The notes: a model not told the origin generated them from the letters alone. A stretch of 64,000 bases of DNA from Acidobacteriota bacterium (GCA_017307505.1 JAFKEE010000016.1:62001-126000), one strand, 5' to 3'; counted from the first letter of the stretch, positions 33,498 through 42,590 are shown. Numbers and translations are program-made.

Positions 33498-34451
33498 ATG
33501 AAGGGTCTCACCGACATCGACGGCATCCTCGTAGGCCATGCCTCGGACTTCGAAGCGCTCACCGGTTGCACCGTCATCCTGTGCGAACAGGGCGCCGTAG
33601 CGGGCTACGACATCCGTGGCGGAGCCTCGGGTACCGAAGAGGTCGAAGTGATGAGCCCCTTCCACATCGCCCCCGTCGTTCACGCCGTGGTCCTGGCCGG
33701 CGGCAGCGCCTTCGGGCTGGAAGCCGCCAGCGGCGTCCGCCGCTTCCTCGAACACAAAGGCATCGGCTTTCCCACCGGAGCCGCCATCGTCCCCATCGTG
33801 CCCGCTGCCATCCTCTACGACCTTGGCATAGGAAAGGCGAATATTCGACCCACCCGCGAAATGGGCGAAGCCGCCGCCTCGGCCGCGACCGCAGACGCAG
33901 TCAAAGAAGGCAACGTCGGGGCCGGCACAGGCGCCACCATCGGCAAGGCCTTAGGCATGAAGAACGCCATGAAGGGCGGCCTCGGCTCCGCCACGGTCGA
34001 TCTGCCAAATGGGGTCAAGGTCTCCGCCCTGGTGGCTGTCAACGCCCTCGGCGACGTCATCGACCCCAGATCGGGCCGGATCGTGGCCGGCGCTCGCAAG
34101 CAACCCGATTCGCGCGAATTCGCCGGTTCTTCATCCCTCATGAAACAGCTCGGCCCGACGGGTGGGCTCAGCCGGGGCAACACGACTCTAGCGGTTGTTG
34201 CGACGAACGCCAAGTTCACCAAAGTCGAATCGACGGCGGTCGCCCGGCATGCTCACCATGGTCTGGTGAAGGCCATTTCGCCCGTCCACACATCGATGGA
34301 TGGCGATATGACGATATGTTTGTCCTACGGGAAACTCACCGCCTCGGTCGACGCGGTGAGTGTCGCCGCGGCCGAGGCGGTGGCCGAGGCCATCGTCCGC
34401 GCCGTGAAGGCAGCGAAATCCATCGGTGGCGTCCCCGGCCTGGCAGGCTAA
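33498..34451 (+). CDS. P1 family (S58/DmpA-like) aminopeptidase
   Basis: 317 residues from ATG 33498; a TTG 12 bases upstream is less likely. Members are N-terminal-nucleophile peptidases that cleave themselves and then release N-terminal D- or L-residues from short peptides or beta-peptides. Recognisable parts are MKGLTDIDGILVGHASD, VVLAGGSAFGLEAASGVRRF and the AGTGATIGKALGM motif. The expected autocleavage site is GGLSRGNTTLAVVATNAKF, with Thr229/Thr230 as nucleophile candidates; many bacterial homologues share this NTT form. The final SMDGDMTICLSYGKL strand also fits. No leader is present. Its stop is four bases before the next gene's ATG, so the two are probably co-transcribed. Confidence 0.87.
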   Translation: MKGLTDIDGILVGHASDFEALTGCTVILCEQGAVAGYDIRGGASGTEEVEVMSPFHIAPVVHAVVLAGGSAFGLEAASGVRRFLEHKGIGFPTGAAIVPIVPAAILYDLGIGKANIRPTREMGEAAASAATADAVKEGNVGAGTGATIGKALGMKNAMKGGLGSATVDLPNGVKVSALVAVNALGDVIDPRSGRIVAGARKQPDSREFAGSSSLMKQLGPTGGLSRGNTTLAVVATNAKFTKVESTAVARHAHHGLVKAISPVHTSMDGDMTICLSYGKLTASVDAVSVAAAEAVAEAIVRAVKAAKSIGGVPGLAG

Positions 34452-34455
34452 TCCA

Positions 34456-35823
34456 ATGCGTAAACTCCTGATAATATTCCTCTTGGCAGCTCTCGGAGCA
34501 CAGGCGGCCACTCCGCCCATCTACTACCTGCTTTGGTTCGATACAGAAGATTACATCGAGCCCGCCGCGGACGATGCCGCCCTCCGCCTCGCCCAGGAAC
34601 TCACCCAAAGAGGGATCAAAGCCACCTTCAAAGTCGTTGGAGAGAAAGCCCGGGTCCTCGAGCAGCGAAAACGGACAGATGTCGTAGCTGCCCTCAAACA
34701 ACATGACATCGGCTACCACTCCAACTACCACAGCATCCATCCCGCTCCGGCCGAGTATCTGAACGGAAAAGGCATGATTGACGGCGAGCAGGAGTTCGCC
34801 ATGCGGGAACTCTCCGGTTTTCAGGCAGTTGAGAAACTGTTCAGCATGCGGCCGAGTTGCTATGGGCAGCCCGGCAACTCCTGGGGTCCGCAGGCGAACA
34901 AGGTGTTGCGGCAGTGGGGTGCCCGCGTCTACATGGACGACGGCGGCCAGGTGGGCTACGACCAGCAGCCATTCTGGTTTGGCTCGATGCTCTACATCTT
35001 CAACCTCGGCCCGAACGCCATGCGCGCGAACCTCGACAAACCGGAACTTCTACCCGACGCTACCCGTGCATTTGACCGTGCGGTAGACCGTCTTCGTGCC
35101 ACCGGTGGCGTCATCCAGACTTACTACCACCCCACCGAGTTCGTGACCACCGAGTTCTGGGATGGAGTGAACTTCCGCCACGGCGCCAATCCGGAACGGT
35201 CCGATTGGAAGCGGCCCAACCTTCGTAGCAAGGAGTCCTCCGAACGGGCGTTCCAGCTCTTCCTTGCGTTTATCGACCATGTCCGGAAGACGCCGGGCGT
35301 GAAGATCATCACGGCCCGCGAGGCCATCGACGTATTCCAACCCCGCGAACAACCCGCCACCCTGGATTCTGCCCGGAAACTCGCTGAGAACATTGAAGTT
35401 CATGACGGGTTCTCGCCGGCCGACCAGCTCCTGGCGTTGCTCGGTGTGGCGCCGCGTCATGTCGACGGCCCGCTGCGCCGGGCCGCTACCACCTTGAAAG
35501 CACAGGAGATCCCGCGCGCCGCGTTCGACCGCGCCAAGCAGGACGCCATCCGGGCGATCCAGCAATTCGGCCGACTGCCTGATTCCGTCTGGATCGGCAG
35601 CCAGGAGCTCGACCTGCCCGATTTCGCAGCCACGCTCGCGGCCGACTCCGGCACCGGTAACGTACAGATAAGAAACGGCAATCTGGCGATGGAGCGCCGC
35701 ATCGGAACCAACGCGGCCAAACTGTACAACTGGGTGATTCACCCGGAAGGCTATGCGCCCGAGAATCTGTTAGAGCTGGCCCGCCTGCAGGCGTGGACGC
35801 TGAAACCGGCTAAGCTCCGCTGA
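34456..35823 (+). CDS. Secreted polysaccharide deacetylase-like protein
   Basis: 455 residues from ATG 34456, four bases after the previous stop. The leader is MRKLLIIFLLAALGAQA, so export is likely. The NodB-like domain covers about 20-290: LLWFDTEDYIEP gives the acidic pair, KATFKVVGEKARVLEQ follows, and the metal His pair is in GYHSNYHSIHP. The remainder, about 300-455, is not recognised; it contains RAAFDRAKQDAIRAIQQF and ends in LLELARLQAWTLKPAKLR. Carbohydrate esterases of this fold remove N- or O-acetyl groups from chitin-like, peptidoglycan or surface polymers. The target is unknown. It overlaps the convergent UxuA-like gene by 14 bases. Confidence 0.78.
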   Translation: MRKLLIIFLLAALGAQAATPPIYYLLWFDTEDYIEPAADDAALRLAQELTQRGIKATFKVVGEKARVLEQRKRTDVVAALKQHDIGYHSNYHSIHPAPAEYLNGKGMIDGEQEFAMRELSGFQAVEKLFSMRPSCYGQPGNSWGPQANKVLRQWGARVYMDDGGQVGYDQQPFWFGSMLYIFNLGPNAMRANLDKPELLPDATRAFDRAVDRLRATGGVIQTYYHPTEFVTTEFWDGVNFRHGANPERSDWKRPNLRSKESSERAFQLFLAFIDHVRKTPGVKIITAREAIDVFQPREQPATLDSARKLAENIEVHDGFSPADQLLALLGVAPRHVDGPLRRAATTLKAQEIPRAAFDRAKQDAIRAIQQFGRLPDSVWIGSQELDLPDFAATLAADSGTGNVQIRNGNLAMERRIGTNAAKLYNWVIHPEGYAPENLLELARLQAWTLKPAKLR

Positions 35824-36895
35824 GCGACAGGGCTGCCTGGAGCATAGCCCTCGTATAGGCAACATCGTACACGTCCCCGGCATAGCCGCCCCCGCCCGGA
35901 TAGCCCGGAATCGGCCCGCGTTCCCGATCGTAGTCGAGCGCCCTGGGATGCTCCGGGTAGATCGTGCCGGTGTACTTGTTGTTGACGATCTCCCGCATCA
36001 CCGCGAACATGTCCACCTGCCCGGCATCAATGAATACTTCGGCGTATTTCTCATACGGCTTGCGGACCTCCACATTGCGGAAGTGGATGTGGTTCACACG
36101 CTTGCGGCTGAGGAAGTAGCGGCCCACTTCCACAGGATCCTCGCCCATTTCGCGCGTCACTCCGCAGTCGAACGTGATGCCGTTGGCCGGGCTGTCGACA
36201 ATGCTGATCAGTTTCTTCCAGCCCGCCACTGTGCCCATAATTTGCTGGGATCCGCGGCTCAACGGCGACGGCGGGTCGTTGGGATGCAGCGCCAACCGGA
36301 CCCCAGCCTCCTCGGCCACAGGGATCACCGCCTTGAGAAAGTAAGTGATAGTGGACCACATCTCGTCGAGCGTGTGGGCGCCCTCTTCGGGCAGCGGCGG
36401 CAGGTCTTTCATGCGATCGAAGTCGAAGGCGGTGTATCCGGCTCCGGCACGCCCGACTTCTTCGTAGTAGCCTTCCATGGCGCGATGGGCGTACCAGTTG
36501 TACTCGACCACGGCGAGCCCGACCTTGCCGGCGACCCGGATCGATTTGCGCACGTTTTCGATCTCTTCGTCACGGCCCGGACGTCCGTAAATGGCCTTGT
36601 TGAAGCCCCCGATCATCTGGTTGTAGAGGGTGAGCCCGCCTGCCTTGTAGGTGTCCATGCGGTGGCGCAGTTCCTCTTCGGTCCAGGGGGAACGAGGGCC
36701 GCCGCCGAGGATGTGCGAGACCCCCAACTGGGTGACGCGGCGCATCGCTTTCTCGTCGAGGGCGGAAGGCAGACACAGCTTGGGCGTCGTGGCGCTCTCC
36801 AGAATCGGCCAGGATTTCGAGGGGGCGGCCGCCAACGGCAAGGCAAACAGGCCGGCGGATTGGAACAGCGCTCGGCGGGAGGGCTTGGAGTGCAT
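35810..36895 (-). CDS. Mannonate dehydratase (UxuA)-like protein with Tat-type leader
   Basis: 361 residues from ATG 36895 with AGGAG eight bases upstream; the longer open frame is not family-like. The N-terminus SRRALFQSAGLFALPLAAA is an RR leader. The TIM barrel resembles mannonate dehydratase: GVRLALHPNDPPSPLSRG (the HPDDPP signature with Asn for the first Asp), GITFDCGVTREMG and VNHIHFRNVEV (Cys and His metal ligands in UxuA). UxuA converts D-mannonate to 2-dehydro-3-deoxygluconate in hexuronate breakdown. With export signal and changes at the signature, this protein may act on another sugar acid in the periplasm. It ends over the convergent deacetylase gene. Confidence 0.8.
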   Translation of the reverse strand: MHSKPSRRALFQSAGLFALPLAAAPSKSWPILESATTPKLCLPSALDEKAMRRVTQLGVSHILGGGPRSPWTEEELRHRMDTYKAGGLTLYNQMIGGFNKAIYGRPGRDEEIENVRKSIRVAGKVGLAVVEYNWYAHRAMEGYYEEVGRAGAGYTAFDFDRMKDLPPLPEEGAHTLDEMWSTITYFLKAVIPVAEEAGVRLALHPNDPPSPLSRGSQQIMGTVAGWKKLISIVDSPANGITFDCGVTREMGEDPVEVGRYFLSRKRVNHIHFRNVEVRKPYEKYAEVFIDAGQVDMFAVMREIVNNKYTGTIYPEHPRALDYDRERGPIPGYPGGGGYAGDVYDVAYTRAMLQAALSLSGA

Positions 36896-36974
36896 ACGGA
36901 GTCTCCTGTTGGAGCGCAGTCTATAACAATTGCGCGCCGGAAACAGGCCCGCCGGACGTGGTGTCCAAGGGCGC

Positions 36975-37523
36975 ATGGCTCTTCTCCTGTTGTTGTGGCT
37001 GCAATTGGGACAAGTGATGCCCTCGCCCGCCCCTCCTCCTCCGCCCGGTGCCCCTAAGGCTGAGGCGCCGGTCCTAGGCCTCACTGCCAGATTCGTCGAG
37101 GAGAACTCTGACCTCGAGATCACCTGGACCAATCGCGGCCACCTGGGGCTCTATGTCCAGATGGGCTCGATCGCCGGCCGGATGGCGCTGATGAACCTGA
37201 AGTTCCGCCGGGAGGGAGGTGGGGAGGTCTTGAACAACAGCGAACCGGGCGTCATCGCAGGCACGCTCCAGCCCTATGTGTTGTTTTTGCCCCCGGGCGG
37301 ACGGTTCGTTCACCGCATCCCCGCGACACTGCTCTACGACATGACGGCCCGGCGGTCGGTGGCCGAACTCAAAGGCGAAAACTTCACATTGACCGCGGAA
37401 TTTGTCTATCAGCCGGCCACGCAGGCCGATATCCGCCTACTGGAGTTCGCTACCGCCGGCATCTGGACCGGGCGCCTCACGGCCAAGGCCTCACTCGTAC
37501 GGCCAGGCGGGGCGGGTAAATAG
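36975..37523 (+). CDS. Small secreted protein of unknown function
   Basis: 182 residues from ATG 36975. A signal peptide (MALLLLLWLQLGQVMPSPAP) runs into a proline-rich linker (PSPAPPPPPGAPKAEAP). The mature part is beta-rich: LGLTARFVEENSDLEITWTN, RGHLGLYVQMGSIAG and PGGRFVHRIPATLLYDM, ending with FTLTAEFVYQPATQADI. The pattern looks like an immunoglobulin-like or adhesion beta-sandwich, but I do not recognise a family. It is divergent from the UxuA-like gene and convergent with the SDR gene, overlapping the latter by 33 bases. That overlap makes the exact stop important for the SDR C-terminus. No role is proposed. Confidence 0.7.
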   Translation: MALLLLLWLQLGQVMPSPAPPPPPGAPKAEAPVLGLTARFVEENSDLEITWTNRGHLGLYVQMGSIAGRMALMNLKFRREGGGEVLNNSEPGVIAGTLQPYVLFLPPGGRFVHRIPATLLYDMTARRSVAELKGENFTLTAEFVYQPATQADIRLLEFATAGIWTGRLTAKASLVRPGGAGK

Positions 37524-38261
37524 GCCGCCGTCGACCCAAATGGTCTGGCCGGTGACGAAATCGGCGTGGCTGGACGCCAGATAGGCTACCGTGTGACCGA
37601 TGTCGACCGGCAGACCCACGCGCGCCAGCGGCGTCAGCTTCGACCAGGTGGCGCCATAGTCTCCGGCCTCGTGCTTCGTGCGCTCGATCTCGATGGCTCC
37701 GGGCGCCACGCAGTTCACGCGAATCTTGTACTTGCCCAGTTCCACTGCGGCCACTTTGGTGAACTGCTCAATGCCGCCTTTGCTGGCGGTGTAGTCCACC
37801 AGATTGGGGAAAGCCCACTTATTGCAGCCCGAACCGATGTTGATGATGGAGCCGCCGCCGGTGTCCTTCATGCTCAGGGCAGCGCGCTGAGTGCACAGGA
37901 AACAGCCCTTCAGATTCACGGACAGGACACGGTCCCACTCCGCTTCGGTCAATTCCAGCAATGGTTTCCAGGTTTGAACACCGGCATTGTTCACGTGAAC
38001 ATCCAGCCTGGGGAACCGCTCCAGCACCTTGTCGAACATGGCGTCGATGTCGGTTTTGAGGCCGACATTGGCCTGTACGGCGAAGGCCGTGGCGCCCAGG
38101 GCGTTGGCTTCCTCTACTGTCGCCAGGGCTCCAGCCTCATCGCTGTTGTAATTGACGGCGACCGCACAGCCCTGCCGCGCCAACTCCAGCGCGATGCCTT
38201 TCCCGACGCCTTTGCTGGCTCCGGTGACCAGCGCGAACTTGCCTTGCAGTGGGTTGCCCAT
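37491..38261 (-). CDS. SDR family NAD(P)-dependent oxidoreductase
   Basis: 256 residues, a classical short-chain dehydrogenase. The cofactor motif TGASKGVG is at 13-20, NNAGV at 91-95, and the catalytic triad is Ser144, Tyr157 and Lys161 (SGCNKWAFPNLVDYTASKGG). The residues after the second strand (VNYNSDEAG) suggest NADP preference. C-terminal EIERTKHEAGDYGATWSKLT and WVDGGLFTRPAWPYE match 3-oxoacyl-ACP reductase/glucose dehydrogenase-like members. The substrate cannot be inferred. The gene is divergent from speA and overlaps the convergent small secreted-protein gene by 33 bases. Confidence 0.9.
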   Translation of the reverse strand: MGNPLQGKFALVTGASKGVGKGIALELARQGCAVAVNYNSDEAGALATVEEANALGATAFAVQANVGLKTDIDAMFDKVLERFPRLDVHVNNAGVQTWKPLLELTEAEWDRVLSVNLKGCFLCTQRAALSMKDTGGGSIINIGSGCNKWAFPNLVDYTASKGGIEQFTKVAAVELGKYKIRVNCVAPGAIEIERTKHEAGDYGATWSKLTPLARVGLPVDIGHTVAYLASSHADFVTGQTIWVDGGLFTRPAWPYE

Positions 38262-38382
38262 ACCCTGTCGATTCTACTGAATCGGGATGAGTCGGGGGAG
38301 CGCGCACGAATGTAACCAATTTAGAGTTGCCCCCTCCTCCGTTTTTATTCACACTTGGTGGTGAGAGAGGCCTTCGACGAAT

Positions 38383-40329
38383 TTGAACCTGAAACTGCCA
38401 GACTCGCCCCCGGTGTGGGAGCCGTCCGACCGCTGGACCGTGGTCAATGCCAAGGAACTGTACGACATCGATCGCTGGGGGAAGGGCTACTTTTCCATCA
38501 GCGACGACGGTCATGTGTTGGTGCACCCGACGGCCGAGCCGCATAAATACGTCGACCTCAAGAAGCTGGTGGACACGCTGGTGCTGCGCGGCATCGATCC
38601 GCCGATCCTGTTGCGGTTTCCCGAGATCCTGGCCAACCAGCTGTCTGAACTGAACAAAGTTTTCCTGTCTGCGATCAGCGAGCACAACTACCAGGGCAAG
38701 TACCGCTGTGTGTATCCCATCAAGGTGAACCAGCAGCGCCAGGTTGTGGAAGAGATCAACAAGTACGGGCGGCGGTTTGGGTTCGGCCTGGAAGCCGGCT
38801 CGAAGCCCGAGCTGCTGGCCGTTGCGGCCATGGCCGACAACGAGACGCCGATCATCTGCAACGGTTTCAAGGACGACGAGTACATCGAAATGTGCATGCT
38901 GGCCCGCAAGGTGGGCCGCGACATTACGCCGGTCGTCGAGAAGTTCACTGAGCTGGAACTGATTCTGAAGCATGCCGCCGCAATGGGCGTGCGGCCGGCG
39001 ATTGGCCTGCGCGTGAAGCTGGCGAGCCGCGGGGCAGGGCGCTGGAAGTCCTCCGGCGGCTACCGTTCGAAGTTCGGCCTGACGGTGACGGAAGCCGTGC
39101 GCGCGCTCGAAACCCTGAAGGCTGTGGGCATGGAGGATTGCGTCAAGCTGCTCCACTTCCACCTGGGCAGCCAGATCACGAACATCCGCCACATCAAGGG
39201 TGCGGTGATTGAAGCGGCCCGCGTCTACGTCGACCTCAAGAAGCAGGGCGCCGGCCTGGAGTTCCTGGATGTCGGCGGCGGCCTGGGCATCGACTATGAC
39301 GGCTCGCAGACCGATTTCGAATCGAGCGTGAACTACTCGCTGCAGGAGTATGCCAACGACATCGTCTATCACGTGCAGAACGTGTGCGACGAAGCGGAAG
39401 TGCAGCACCCCACCATCGTCACGGAGAGCGGCCGCGCGATCGCGGCCTATCACAGCGTGCTGGTGTTCAACGTCCTGGGCGTCAGCGGCTTCGGCGAAGA
39501 GGAAGTGCCGGTGGAGTTGCCGGACGACGTCGAGCAGCCGCTCATCGATCTGATGGAGAGCTACAAGAACATGAGTTCGAAGAATCTGCTGGAGTCGTTC
39601 CACGACGCCCAGCAGGCTCTCGATTCCGCCTTGAACCTCTTCAGCCTGGGCTATCTCCCGTTAAAGCAGCGCTGCGTGGCCGAGAACCTGTACTGGCTGA
39701 TCTGCCGGCGGATTCTCTCGGCGGCGAAGCAGCTCGATGTCTTTCCGGAGGACCTGGAAGGGCTCGACGCGATGCTGTCGGATACCTATTTCTGCAACTT
39801 CTCGCTATTCCAGAGCATGCCGGACAGCTGGGCGGTGAAGCAGTTGTTCCCGATCATGCCGATTCACCGGCTGAATCAACAGCCGACCCGCAGCGCCGTG
39901 CTGGGCGACATCTCGTGCGACAGTGACGGCAAGGTGGACCAGTTCATCGACCGCCGCGACGTGAAGAAGACTCTGCCGCTGCATGCGGTGAACGGCGAGG
40001 CCTACTATCTGGGCACGTTCCTGGTGGGAGCGTATCAGGAGATTCTGGGCGACCTGCACAATCTGCTGGGCGATACGCACGCCGTGCACGTGCGTGTGAA
40101 CAACGAGAATCAGCCTGTGCTGGAAGCAGTGATCCGCGGCGACACGGTCAAGGAAGTGCTCGACTACGTGCAGTTCAACGCGCGCGACCTGCTGGAACAG
40201 TTCCGGCAGGACATCGAAACGGCCGTGCTGCAGGGCAAGATCGGCTACGAGGAATCGGGCCGGCTGCTGAAGTTCTACGAGGACGGGCTCTACGGGTACA
40301 CGTACCTCGAGGACACGCACGGAGCGTAG
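38383..40329 (+). CDS. speA: Biosynthetic arginine decarboxylase SpeA
   Basis: 648 residues, the normal length for this fold III PLP enzyme. It decarboxylates L-arginine to agmatine, the first step of one route to putrescine and spermidine. The PLP lysine is Lys114 (CVYPIKVNQQRQVVEEINKY), followed by GLEAGSKPELLAV, ICNGFKDDEYIE and LHFHLGSQITNIRHIKGAVI. The acidic and Cys motifs of the active site occur in LEFLDVGGGLGIDYDGSQTD. The C-terminus (GRLLKFYEDGLYGYTYLE) matches SpeA. The start is TTG at 38383; the sequence upstream has a GAGAGAGG but with a long spacer of 12 bases. A strong terminator follows. Confidence 0.95.
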   Translation: MNLKLPDSPPVWEPSDRWTVVNAKELYDIDRWGKGYFSISDDGHVLVHPTAEPHKYVDLKKLVDTLVLRGIDPPILLRFPEILANQLSELNKVFLSAISEHNYQGKYRCVYPIKVNQQRQVVEEINKYGRRFGFGLEAGSKPELLAVAAMADNETPIICNGFKDDEYIEMCMLARKVGRDITPVVEKFTELELILKHAAAMGVRPAIGLRVKLASRGAGRWKSSGGYRSKFGLTVTEAVRALETLKAVGMEDCVKLLHFHLGSQITNIRHIKGAVIEAARVYVDLKKQGAGLEFLDVGGGLGIDYDGSQTDFESSVNYSLQEYANDIVYHVQNVCDEAEVQHPTIVTESGRAIAAYHSVLVFNVLGVSGFGEEEVPVELPDDVEQPLIDLMESYKNMSSKNLLESFHDAQQALDSALNLFSLGYLPLKQRCVAENLYWLICRRILSAAKQLDVFPEDLEGLDAMLSDTYFCNFSLFQSMPDSWAVKQLFPIMPIHRLNQQPTRSAVLGDISCDSDGKVDQFIDRRDVKKTLPLHAVNGEAYYLGTFLVGAYQEILGDLHNLLGDTHAVHVRVNNENQPVLEAVIRGDTVKEVLDYVQFNARDLLEQFRQDIETAVLQGKIGYEESGRLLKFYEDGLYGYTYLEDTHGA

Positions 40330-40339
40330 ACGGAGTTCA

Positions 40340-40395
40340 CAGAGGCCTCGGTGGGTGGGCGCGTTCGGGCCCGTCCACCTGGGGGCCTCTTTTTC
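40340..40395 (+). terminator. Rho-independent terminator of speA
   Basis: AGAGGCC (40341-40347) pairs with GGCCTCT (40384-40390) at the base of a longer GC-rich stem that also includes GGTGG/CCACC and GGGC/GCCC; it is followed directly by TTTT. It starts about ten bases after the speA stop. Confidence 0.85.
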
Positions 40396-40491
40396 ATCTG
40401 CAGCCGTGTGCGTCTCGGACTAGGCGCTAAACGACACCCAAGGGCCAACGTGGCTCAGCGAGAAGCGGCATCGGCGAAGCGCTGGCGGCCC

Positions 40492-40689
40492 TCAGGCCGC
40501 ATCGACTGGCCAGCAGCGTGATCCTTCAGCCCGGAGGAACATCTGCTCGGATTCCGAGAGCAGGAGCCAGACGGACTCAATCTCGTCGAGGATTGTGTCC
40601 TCTTCCGCGGATTCAACGCCTGCGTGGAGACAGCGCGCCATCCCGAGTCGAAGTTCGAGCCGCCGATACTGGAGAAATTCCGTGCTCAT
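40492..40689 (-). CDS. Small acidic protein of unknown function
   Basis: 65 residues from ATG 40689, with AAGGAT eight bases upstream. The sequence is helical and acidic: FLQYRRLELRLGMARCLHAG, VESAEEDTILDEIESVWLLL, SESEQMFLRAEG. It lacks a leader and membrane segment. I do not recognise a family. The stop codon lies in the loop of a 6-bp hairpin (GCGGCC/GGCCGC, 40485-40500). It is separated from the SIS gene upstream on the same strand by a strong terminator-like hairpin at 40877-40924, so it probably has its own promoter in the 250-base gap. The codon pattern and ribosome site make it more than a chance frame. Confidence 0.6.
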   Translation of the reverse strand: MSTEFLQYRRLELRLGMARCLHAGVESAEEDTILDEIESVWLLLSESEQMFLRAEGSRCWPVDAA

Positions 40690-40876
40690 GGACTTATCCT
40701 TCGGCAAGCTCCCCGGGTGACCGACTGGAACGGCCGATCCTCGGCCACCCGTCGGATTCTCTAGTTGCTTTGAACATCGGTTGCACGGGGCCTGTTTGCT
40801 TAGCGGATCGTTCGTGCCGGAGCGGCAAGCCAATTCAATGCTATCAGGGCACGCCGGCGCTGCGTTCAACCACCAG

Positions 40877-40924
40877 ACAAGCAATGGGCGCCGCCGGCGT
40901 GAACCGGGGGCGCCCATTGCTTGT
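40877..40924 (-). terminator. Strong hairpin between the SIS gene and the small acidic-protein gene
   Basis: A perfect 16-bp inverted repeat, ACAAGCAATGGGCGCC (40877-40892) with its complement at 40909-40924, encloses a 16-base loop. It lies 20 bases after the SIS gene stop on the minus strand. No T run, so termination or RNA stabilisation are both possible. Confidence 0.75.
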
Positions 40925-40943
40925 TCTCCTTGTGGATCCGCGC

Positions 40944-41513
40944 TTACGCGCAGCCCGCTTTTTCCCGGTCCATGAACGAGTACCCCAGCATGTGGCACAC
41001 GATCATGTGGACGTCCTCGATGCGGCCCATGTGGGGTTCCGCGGCAAGGATGTTGACCTGTGCCAGCGGGGCCAGCTTGCCGCCGTCCCGGCCTGTCATG
41101 GCGATGGTCTTGCACCCGATGGAGTTGGCGTACTCCAGTGCGCGCAGGACGTTCGGCGAGTTGCCGGATCCGCTAATGGCAATGACCACGTCGCCCGGGT
41201 TGGCGAAATTCTTGAGCTGCTCGACGAAGACGCATTCGTACGACACGTCGTTCGAATAAGCCGTGAGCGTGCCCAGCGAATCGGTCAGCGCGATGGCGCG
41301 GAAGCGCTTGTCGCGGCCGAAGCTGGCGCCTTTCACGATGTCGGTGACGAAGTGCGAGGCCGTCATGGCGCTGCCGCCGTTGCCGCACACAAAGATCTGG
41401 CGGCCTTCGTCGCGCGCCTCGCGCAGCCATTCCGCGGCCTGTTCGACCTTGCTGAGATCCAGTTTGTTCAGCGTGGCTTCCAGAGTGTTCCGATAGGTAG
41501 TAAAGAATTCCAT
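40944..41513 (-). CDS. SIS domain phosphosugar isomerase (GmhA-like)
   Basis: 189 residues, close in length to sedoheptulose-7-phosphate isomerase GmhA. The SIS signature is clear: GRQIFVCGNGGSAMTASHFV binds the phosphosugar, then KGASFGRDKRFRAIALTDSL, CVFVEQLKNFANPGDVVIAI, SGSGNSPNVLRALEYA and ARIEDVHMIVCHML-like (seen as MGRIEDVHMIVCHMLGYSFM). GmhA makes D-glycero-D-manno-heptose 7-phosphate for ADP-heptose. The next gene upstream, 7 bases away, is a kinase of the HldE type, which uses exactly that product, so a heptose-like pathway is plausible. No nucleotidyltransferase is found beside them, so another end product remains possible. Confidence 0.88.
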   Translation of the reverse strand: MEFFTTYRNTLEATLNKLDLSKVEQAAEWLREARDEGRQIFVCGNGGSAMTASHFVTDIVKGASFGRDKRFRAIALTDSLGTLTAYSNDVSYECVFVEQLKNFANPGDVVIAISGSGNSPNVLRALEYANSIGCKTIAMTGRDGGKLAPLAQVNILAAEPHMGRIEDVHMIVCHMLGYSFMDREKAGCA

Positions 41514-41520
41514 GGTTTTG

Positions 41521-42510
41521 TTATTTCTGTAGGGCCGCCGAAGCGGCCAGCACTTCTTCCGGCGACGCCGTCCCGGTGCCGGGTTTCATGATCGTGATGG
41601 ATGCGACCAGGTTGCCAAACTCGACAGCCTTGGAAGGATCGCGGGTGAGAGCCAGCGCCACGGAGGCACCGGCATTGAAACTGTCGCCCGCGCCGCAGAT
41701 ATCCACCGGATGCTCTACGGGCCGGGTCAGGATGGTCTTCGTGGACTCCTCGCCGACAATTACGGCGCCCTTGGGGCCCTGCGTGACGATGAGGGTGGGA
41801 AAACCGATGTGCTGCCTCAGCGCCTGGTAGTCCAGCCGGCCGAAGTACGCCAGGCACGATTCTTCGGCCTCCTGCTCGTTCAGCTTGACCAGAACATTGC
41901 GATACAGCGCCCCGCGGCGGCGGGAGTCAACCCAGATGACCTTGCCGGGATCGTGCCCGGCGATGGCCGTCAGGGCTTCCCGCACTTTGGCGGTGACCAG
42001 CCCGCCGGACTCAGTCTCCGCCTGATCGGACACGATAATGACATCGAACTCGGGCGCCAACTGGTTGAGCCGCTCCACAACGGCAGTCTCCACGGCCGGC
42101 GGGATGTCGCCGGTGTAGACGAAATCGACCCGGGGCTTGTCCTCGACGGAGTTGGTGTCGTTGATGAGCTTGGTGTAAGTGAACGTGGGCAGTTCAGCCG
42201 CCTGGAGAACAGCGGAGGAGTCGATGTCGCGCCGGGCGAGCGCCTGCATGAGCTCATAGCCGTTGCCATCGTCGCCGCGCACTCCGAGAATCGATACGCG
42301 CCCAACGCCGAGAGCTTTCAGGTTTGAGGCAACGGTTCCGGCGGCGCCGGGTGTCGTTTCGCGAGAGATCACTGCGATGCGGGGAATGCCGGTTTCCCGC
42401 GACGGATCGGACAGCGCCGGATCGTACCGGCACCAGCGATCGAGGCAGACATCGCCCACCACCAGGGCGGAGAGACCAGACAGAGCTTGAAGGATGTCAG
42501 CGGGGCTCAT
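41521..42510 (-). CDS. PfkB family sugar kinase (HldE/RfaE N-terminal domain-like)
   Basis: 329 residues from ATG 42510 with AGGA eight bases upstream. It matches the first domain of bifunctional heptose kinase/adenylyltransferase HldE: LSALVVGDVCLDRWCRYDPA, TTPGAAGTVASNLKALGVGR, FDVIIVSDQAETESGG, VIWVDSRRR, VKLNEQEAE. The PfkB end motif DICGAGDSFNAG holds the catalytic Asp276. The nucleotidylyltransferase half is absent. It should phosphorylate a heptose 7-phosphate or a related phosphosugar at C1. It is flanked by the SIS isomerase gene and a HAD phosphatase gene, which together would cover isomerisation, phosphorylation and dephosphorylation of a sugar. Confidence 0.88.
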   Translation of the reverse strand: MSPADILQALSGLSALVVGDVCLDRWCRYDPALSDPSRETGIPRIAVISRETTPGAAGTVASNLKALGVGRVSILGVRGDDGNGYELMQALARRDIDSSAVLQAAELPTFTYTKLINDTNSVEDKPRVDFVYTGDIPPAVETAVVERLNQLAPEFDVIIVSDQAETESGGLVTAKVREALTAIAGHDPGKVIWVDSRRRGALYRNVLVKLNEQEAEESCLAYFGRLDYQALRQHIGFPTLIVTQGPKGAVIVGEESTKTILTRPVEHPVDICGAGDSFNAGASVALALTRDPSKAVEFGNLVASITIMKPGTGTASPEEVLAASAALQK

Positions 42511-42590
42511 GAATTGTCCTGTACTCAGGGAGCGGCCCGAGACCACCGGGCGCCCCATTCTTTCTATCATGACGGAACGAACGCTCCCGG

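Noticed and set aside
38137-39603. Open frame of about 488 codons on the minus strand
   Set aside because: Antisense to speA, which is unmistakable. Its end only coincidentally joins the SDR start.
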